A DNA stretch of 64,000 nt, taken from NCBI GenBank assembly GCA_017311185.1, contig JAESUZ010004818.1, forward strand, positions 868,001 through 932,000, given 5' to 3'. The stretch comes from Proteles cristata cristata. Its lineage: Eukaryota; Chordata; Mammalia; Carnivora; Hyaenidae. Under the pieces are notes generated by a model. That model saw nothing but the letters and a program-made list of their open reading frames with translations, had not been told where the DNA came from and did not search any database. Positions within the stretch are counted from its first letter, which is position 1. Each line of letters begins with the position of its first letter. Below are positions 58,300 through 64,000 of this stretch, piece by piece. The position numbers and the translations under genes are program-made.

Positions 58300-59093
58300 T
58301 CAAAGGGGTTGCACCAGCTTACATTCCCACCAGCAGTGTAGGAGGGTGCCCGTTTCTCCACATCCTCGCCAGCATCTAGAGTCTCCTGATTTGTTCATTT
58401 TAGCCACTCTGACTGGCGTGAGGTGGTATCTCAGTGTGGTTTTGATTTGTATTTCCCTGATGAGGAGGGATGCTGAGCATTGTTTCATGTGTCTGTTGGC
58501 CATCTGGATGTCCTCTTTGGAGAAGTGTCTGTTCACATCTTCTGCCCATTTCTTCACTGGATTTCCCATTCCGTCAGTTGCCTATTAGTTTTATGGATTG
58601 TTTCCTTTGCCGTGCAGAGGCTTTTTATCTTGATGAGGTCCCAGTAGTTCATTTTTGCTCTTGATTCCCTTGCCTTTGGGGAGGTATCAAGTAAGAAATT
58701 GCTGTGGTGGAGGTCAAGGAGGTTGTTTCCTGCTTGGTCCTCTAGGGCTTTGATGGTTTCCTGTCTCACATTCAGGTCCTTTATCCATTTTGAGTTTATT
58801 TTTGTGTACAGTGTGAGGAAATGATCTGGTTTCATTCTTCTGCATGCTGCTGTCCAGTTTTCCCAGCACCATCTGTTAAAGAGGCTGTCGTTTTTCCATT
58901 GAATCCTCTTTCCTGCTTTGTCAAAGATTGGTTGGCTGTATACTTTGGGGCCCAATTCTGAGTTGTCAATTCTATTCCATTGGTCTATATGTCTGTTTTT
59001 GTACCAATACCACACTGCCTTGATGATGACAGCTTTGTAGTAGAGGCTAACATCTGGGATGGTGATGCCTCCCGTTTTGGTTTTCTTCTTCAA
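58300..59093 (-). pseudogene. L1 ORF2p C-terminal fragment in the inverted arm, frameshifted
   Basis: Two overlapping minus-strand frames carry L1 ORF2p C-terminal sequence. The 179-codon frame (59093-58554) holds the family's '[19 protein letters not shown]' type region, and the 89-codon frame (58569-58300) holds the '[24 protein letters not shown]'-type zinc-knuckle-like C motif. They meet in different frames near 58560-58570. At that point about 60 codons of the usual L1 sequence (the 'SYTSDKGL' region) are missing. The protein is truncated, frameshifted and split by the inversion, so it is not functional. Confidence 0.85.
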
Positions 59094-59507
59094 TATTATG
59101 TTGGCTATTTGGGGTCTTTTGTTGTTTCATACAAATTTTAGGGTAGTTTGTTCTAATTTTGAGAAGAATGCTGGTCCAATTCTGATTGGGATTGCATTGA
59201 ATGTGTAGATTGCTTTGGGTAGTAATGACACTTTAACAATATTTATTCTTCTGACCCTCAAACATGGAATGTTTTTCCCCTCTAGAAAACAGTATGGAGA
59301 TTCCTCAAAAAATTAACAACAGAACTCCCCTATGACCCAGCAGTAGCACTGCTAGGAATTTACTCAAGGGATACAGAAATGCTGATGCATAGGGGCACAT
59401 GTACCCCAATGTTCATAGCAGCACTCTCAACAATATCCAAAACATGAAAAGAACCTAAGTAGCCATCAACTGATGAATGGATCAAGAAGATGTGATATAT
59501 TTATACA

Positions 59508-59735
59508 ATGGAATCCTACATGGCAATGCGAAAGAATGAAATCTGGCCATGTGTAGCAACATGGATGGAACTCGAGGGAGTTATGCTGAGTGAAATAAGT
59601 CAGGCAGAGAAGGACAAATACCATATGTTTGCACATATAGGTGGATTAGGAAGAAGTTACCAGAGGATGAAGTGGGAGAAGAAGGGGAAAAATAGTTGGG
59701 GAGAGGGAGGGAGGCAAACCATGAGAGACTCTTGA
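59508..59735 (+). pseudogene. L1 ORF2p extreme C-terminus in the direct arm
   Basis: The open stretch runs through 'CVATWMELEGVMLSEISQAEKD' type sequence, the last part of L1 ORF2p, and continues into what should be 3' UTR. It is the continuation of the protein in the inverted arm at 58300-59093, on the opposite strand because of the inversion. It is not translatable as one protein. Confidence 0.85.
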
Positions 59736-59894
59736 ATGCTGAGAACAAACTGAGGGCTGAGTACGGGTAGGGGAGAGGGGAAGGGGGGTGATGGGCATGG
59801 AGAAGGGCACTTGTTGGGATGAGCACTGGGTATTATATGTAAACCAACTTGACAATAAACTATAAAAAGAGAGAGAGAGAGAGAGAAGAAAAAT

Positions 59895-60600
59895 GTCTTG
59901 AGAATTTTGTAGCTACAGTCAGTATCACGTTGTGGTCCTGAAACTTCAAATGACAGAGGAGTTTTCTGGGGACATCCCGAAAGATGAAAGCCATGCTGGG
60001 AAGGTCTCCCAGTCAACTAGCAAAATAAAACACAAGACCTCTCTGGAGGAACTTAGCGTTAATTCAGGCCTCAAAGAACTCATACCAATAAAGACCCAAG
60101 GAAGTGAACAGTTCATAGTCAAAAATAACAAATACAGAAAGAAATAGACACCATATGAAAATGATAGAAGAAATAATAGGCAGTAAAATCAGACATACAT
60201 AGACTGCAGCACTGGAATTATCAGGGAAGCATAATATCCCCATGGCTAATAAGGTTAGAGATGTAAAAGAGGGAATTGACAATGCGAGCCAGCATCAAAA
60301 GATAAAGAAATGACCAAGAAAATTTGAAAACAAAATCTCAACTAAAGCTTCTATAAAGTAATGCCATAAAAAGCTAATTTAATATTCAGTGAATGAATTA
60401 AACAGAAGATTAGATACAGTGGGAAAAAAGACTAGTAACCTAGAAGATGCTTCTGTAGAAATTATCTAGAAAGTTTCTTAGGACACAAAGAGATGAAAAA
60501 TAAAAAAGAACTTAAGTGATGTGGAAAAGTAGAAAAAAGAAACTGTAATATGTATTGAATTAGACTTCCAGAAAGATAGTAATAAAAATCATCATAGGAA
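59895..60600 (+). mobile_element. Old L1 ORF1/HAL1-like relic
   Basis: 'attaaacagaagattagata', 'gactagtaacctagaagatg' and 'gaagaaataataggcagt' resemble the ORF1 coiled-coil region of old L1 or HAL1. Stops are frequent. The young L1 at 58298 lies immediately to its left. The assignment is by wording alone. Confidence 0.5.
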
Positions 60601-60642
60601 TTAGCAAATATATAGTACTCACTATGAGGCCCTATTCTAATT

Positions 60643-60859
60643 TTTTTTTAATGTTTTATTTATTCTTTAGAGAGAGAGAGAGGGACGGAGCATCAACCAG
60701 GGAGGGATGGAGTGAGAGAGGTACACAGAAATCCAAAGCAGGCCCCAGGCTTTGAGCTGTCAGCACAGACCCCCAACGCGGGGCTCAAACTCACAATCCA
60801 TAAGATCATGACCTGAACTGATATCAGACGCTCAACCGACTGAGCCACCCACATGCCCC
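60643..60859 (-). mobile_element. CAN SINE, minus strand
   Basis: A T tract, a GA run at 60669-60682, then the head complement ending in gagccacccacatgcccc at 60859. Possible duplications are ccctattctaatt near 60630 and ccctaccctaaatt near 60868. Confidence 0.88.
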
Positions 60860-61150
60860 TGGGAACCCCTACCCTAAATTGTTACATAATTAATCCATTA
60901 TTCTTCACAACAAACCTATAGTTTTGGGTAAATGAATAACTGAGTAAATAAATTTTTCTGACTGTTTTAAATGCTTCACGGTTAAGTTTTTAAAGAGGAT
61001 GGCCAGAAACTCAATTTGGCTGTGGCATGGGCACATGAAAGGAAGCCATAAGAGCTAAGGCTCTAGATGATCTGAAAATAATCTAGGTAACAAATACGCC
61101 GTAGAAGGAGGATGGTGATAATATGTGCAGTGTGTTAAATTCCTTATTTT

Positions 61151-61378
61151 TAAATCTTTTTTTTAATGTTATTTATTTATTTATTTCTAAGAGAGAGAGA
61201 GAGACAGTGTGAGCAGGGGAAGGTCAGATAGAGAGGGAGATACAGATTCTGAAGCAGGCTCCAGGCTCTGAGCTAGCTGTCACCACAGAGCCTGACGCGG
61301 GGCTTGAACCCACGAACCATGAGATCATGACCTGAGCTGAAGTTAGACGCTTAACCAACTGAGCCACCCAGGCGCCCC
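61151..61378 (-). mobile_element. CAN SINE, minus strand
   Basis: The tail complement is at 61151-61185, then a GA run, then the head complement ending in gagccacccaggcgcccc at 61378. The duplication aattccttatttt (61138-61150) and aattccttatctt (61379-61391) differs at one base. Confidence 0.95.
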
Positions 61379-61506
61379 AATTCCTTATCTTTTATAAAGG
61401 GAACTCTATACACCCTGTTGTTGGTATTGACAAATCAAAAGCAGAAATGTAGTTTCATTATACAAAGCTATAACTGTAACATCTAAAAGAATTAAGAATG
61501 GAAACT

Positions 61507-61839
61507 GGAGGGACACCTGGGTAGCACAGTTGGTTAAGCGTTCAACTCTTAATTTCGGCTCAGATCATCAAGTCATGATCTCAGGATTTTGAGATAGAGC
61601 CCCACATCAGGCTCCATGCTGAGTGCAGAGTCTGCTTCAGATCCTCTCTCTCCCTCTCTTTCTGCCCCTCCCCTGCTGGCACACTCTCTCTTTCTAAAGA
61701 AGAAGAAGGAGAAGGAGAAGGAGAAGGAGAAGGAGAAGGAAGAAGAAGAAGAAGAAGGAGAAGAAGGAGAAGAAGGAGAAGAAGAAGGAGAAGAAGGAGA
61801 AGAAGGAGAAGAAGGAGAAGAAGAAGGAGAAGAAGGAGA
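61507..61839 (+). mobile_element. CAN SINE with expanded (GAA/GGA)n tail
   Basis: The body runs from ggagggacacctgggtagca to a CT tract at about 61690. Instead of a plain A tail it has a GAA/GGA-type microsatellite of about 140 bp (61697-61839). The perfect 12-bp duplication agaatggaaact lies at 61495-61506 and 61840-61851, placing the microsatellite inside the insertion. The glutamate-glycine and serine-rich frames here are translations of the repeat. Confidence 0.95.
61697..61839. repeat. (GAAGAAGGA)-type purine microsatellite
   Basis: It starts with ggagaa hexamers, then passes to longer gaagaaggaga units. One strand is all purine, a sequence type that can form triplex (H-DNA) structures. 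It lies within the tail of the SINE at 61507. Confidence 0.95.
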
Positions 61840-61979
61840 AGAATGGAAACTAGACACACTGGTTGCTACTGAGGAATGCAATTAGGAGACTTCATTTTTC
61901 ACTGCATACACCCCAGTGTCATTTGAAATAAAATTAATGTGCATACATTTCTTCCATGGCTAAATTTGAAAAGATCAAG

Positions 61980-62081
61980 AGGAGCCTGGCTGCTTCAGCT
62001 GGTAGAGCATGCAACTCTTGATCTTGGGGTTGTGATTTGAGCCCCACATCAGGGGTAGAAATTATAAATAAATACACTCTA
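61980..62081 (+). mobile_element. Short older-form tRNA-like SINE, plus strand
   Basis: 'gcctggctgcttcagctggt', 'ctcttgatcttggggttgtg', 'atttgagccccacatcaggg' and an aataaata tail. It lacks the CT tract of the young form. The perfect 11-bp duplication aaaagatcaag lies at 61969-61979 and 62082-62092. Confidence 0.9.
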
Positions 62082-62099
62082 AAAAGATCAAGTGAGCCA

Positions 62100-64000
62100 G
62101 GCCATGCAGGGCCTTGAGTGCCAAGCAAACAATTCTTTAGCTACGAAAGCTCACACTGCTTTGGTGGATGGTTTACTGCCCAGGCTCAGAGAAGGCAGCA
62201 AAAGGCTCCAGGACAGCCATTCCTCACAGGGTGGGGAACCGGATGGGGTAGGATGGGGACAGGCTGAGATAAGCGATTGGAGTCAGGGCAGATGAGAAAC
62301 ATCTTCTTTGACAGTTTCTTCTTTGACAGATCTCCAGGATCTCATTTGTCACTGCCCTTAATCACAGGGGCTATCATCCAGCATCTTGATAAGCCTCAGG
62401 CCATCACCGAAACTCACTCCTGCTACTGCAGACACCTTCCCATCCAGAGGGTAGAGAAACATTCGCTACGGTTTGACCATCTCAGGAAGGCTCTTCCTTT
62501 CCATTCTCTGCTTCCAGCAAGAAGAATGGTGCTCAGGTAAGAGTTTGCTCAAGAGTTTGCGCAAGAACTATCTTCTTTCAAAGGACGTTTTGTTTTCTTC
62601 CTCTTAGTCTACGTGCTCGTGAATTCATGTTAAGGTAGGACATGCTGGAAGCCAAGGGCACCCCATGGCAAATCAGGAGGCATGAAGCTTCCTCAGGGGC
62701 GCTTTGGGTACTGGTAACTTGGACTGTGAGAGAGCCAAACAGGACCCACCACGTTCTTTTTGCTTCTTTCCTATCTCCATATACTCTCTCTTTCTCTCCA
62801 AACATTCAATCTGCAACCATGGAGAGGTCTATTTTGCTACTTTTCATTTAGGGAGCAAGATGGTATGCTGGCCTGATATTCCAAAGCTAAATTGTTTTAA
62901 TAAGCTCAGCTTTCACAGATCTGCTATTCAAAGGCGGGGTTTTTTTTTGGGGGGTTCTGTTTTGGTTTGGTTTGGTTGTGGTTTTTGGAGTTTTTTTGGT
63001 ATCCTTGTATCTGGCATTATCCCAGCAGAAAATGTAGGGCACTATGTAACAGGGTACTTGAGGAGAGTTTAATGAAAGGTTACACAGGCATGGGAAGAGA
63101 TAAGGAAAATCTATAAAGGATGCTGACTGAGGCCCCTAGAGATAAGGCCTGAAGGGAAAAGGGAAGAAGTTACCAGAACCCAGGAGGGCTATGGCTATAG
63201 GGGTAGTTGTAGCTATGCCCATAGGAAAGGACCACCAGACAGAAGCTAAGTCCCCAGGCAGAGTAACACCTCCACTGCCAAACCACAGCCCGGTGGACAG
63301 AGAGAGCCAGAAAGTCACAAACAAACCCCGGTGACCCTCCTCCTGGCCTCCAGCTCCTGTCTGCGTCTCCCTTTCGCTGAAAGCAACCAGGACCCAGACA
63401 CAGAGGGATGAGGATGATGAGGATTCAGAGGAGGGTAGAGAAGATGGAAATGAGACGTGATGGCAAATGGAGAAAATCCATCTCTTCTTAGAGCCTCCCT
63501 ACAAGCTGAGACTTCCTGGGACTTTGTCTATGTGATTGGGTCAGTTTCTCGCTGTATCTCCTCAGTATGTTTGTTTGACTATTTGCATCTCTCTATCTGG
63601 TGTCACTTCTTCAGAATAATCTCTCATTATCACCATAGATGCCTTGAGAATCGATTTCAGTTTTGTGGGGATTTTTTGTTTTGTTTTTTAAAGATAGGAG
63701 TACACAGGTACTTATAAGCATTTTAAGTTTATGATTTTGGCTGCTCTAGAAAGAAATCCATTGAAAGAGTGACCTGCACTGTGTTCCCCGCAGCAGAGCT
63801 GGGCACTGGGGACACACTAATGGACAGGGGGAAAGCATTTTCTGTCCTCATAAAGCTGACACACTGGGCCATTTCTGGCCAAAGGCTTGGCCATACTCAT
63901 ACCTGCCATAGAAAAAGGTCACATTCCCTTCATGACCCTAAATCACATTCTCCTTTCCAGTGGATGAATCACTCTCAGTCACTGAGATTGTCCACAGGTT
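62100..64000. other. No gene recognised
   Basis: An L2-like scrap may lie at 62095-62200 ('catgcagggccttgagtgcc'). A T/G-rich tract lies at 62940-63000. Chance frames (up to 122 codons at 62704-63072) have no motifs that I know. Confidence 0.4.

Larger units (their letters stand above)
58298..59882 (+). mobile_element. Young L1 with 5' inversion (twin priming)
   Basis: The right part, 59283-59882, is the L1 3' end in plus orientation ('cagtatggagattcctcaaa' to 'cttgacaataaactataaaa'). The left part, 58298-59282, is upstream ORF2 sequence in reverse orientation. In L1 order, the inverted piece ends where the direct piece begins ('aagctggtgcaacccc' complement, then 'gaaaacagtatggag'), so little was lost at the junction. 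A perfect 12-bp duplication gagaagaaaaat flanks the whole unit at 58286-58297 and 59883-59894. The tail carries a (GA)n run. The orientation called is that of the 3' end. The inverted arm has a further internal deletion near 58570. Confidence 0.95.

Noticed and set aside
61573..61885. Serine-rich, leucine-rich and glutamate/glycine-rich ORFs
   Set aside because: They are translations of the GAA/GGA microsatellite in the SINE tail.
1..64000. CRISPR arrays, operons, phage or plasmid modules
   Set aside because: Repeat content and gene density are mammalian. The regular repeats seen are microsatellites or dispersed SINEs, not spacer-separated arrays.

Overview
The window looks like non-coding nuclear DNA from a cat-family (felid) carnivore. 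About thirty copies of the carnivore tRNA-Lys-derived CAN SINE occur on both strands. Several belong to a young, CpG-retaining form typical of felids, and there are young carnivore-type L1 3' ends. MIR, L2, L1M, a MLT1-like LTR and a Tigger-like element form an older mammalian layer beneath them. There are no closely packed ORFs, operons, ribosome binding sites, CRISPR arrays, structural RNA genes or viral genomes. Nearly all ORFs are short chance frames or decayed L1.

Layout. 1-3.7 kb: diverged L2 with three SINEs. 3.74-7.67 kb: an old plus-strand L1M carrying endonuclease and reverse-transcriptase remnants, interrupted by five SINEs. 8-10.75 kb: two antisense L1M 3' ends, the second split by an old DNA transposon. 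10.8-15.2 kb: L2, a MLT1-like LTR, a SINE inside L2, and MIRs. 15.5-16.3 kb: the only CpG island, with GC boxes, CCAAT boxes and a convincing minus-strand first coding exon (ATG in strong context, 7 codons, then a consensus splice donor). It is flanked by two diverged direct copies of a ~270-bp segment. 16.3-35.6 kb: MIR/L2 background with scattered SINEs, a truncated young L1, a pair of SINEs inserted at one site and an LTR-like element. 35.6-52 kb: apparently unique sequence, an antisense L1M, L2, paired SINEs and an L1 3' end. 52.4-52.8 kb: a truncated young L1 with a 16-bp duplication. 58.29-59.89 kb: a young L1 with a 5' inversion (twin-priming structure) between perfect 12-bp duplications. 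60-62.1 kb: an L1 ORF1-like relic, more SINEs, and a ~140-bp GAA/GGA microsatellite grown from a SINE tail.

How it works together. Only the CpG island looks like an active gene element. I infer that it is the promoter and first exon of a gene transcribed leftwards, with later exons in low-coordinate sequence I could not resolve or outside the window. I could not identify the gene. The rest reads as intron or intergenic DNA shaped by retrotransposition. I found no undescribed functional system. The strongest observations are the twin-primed L1, the duplicated segments around the CpG island, the orphan first exon and the SINE-tail microsatellite. All repeat family names come from recalled consensus patterns, without a database search.
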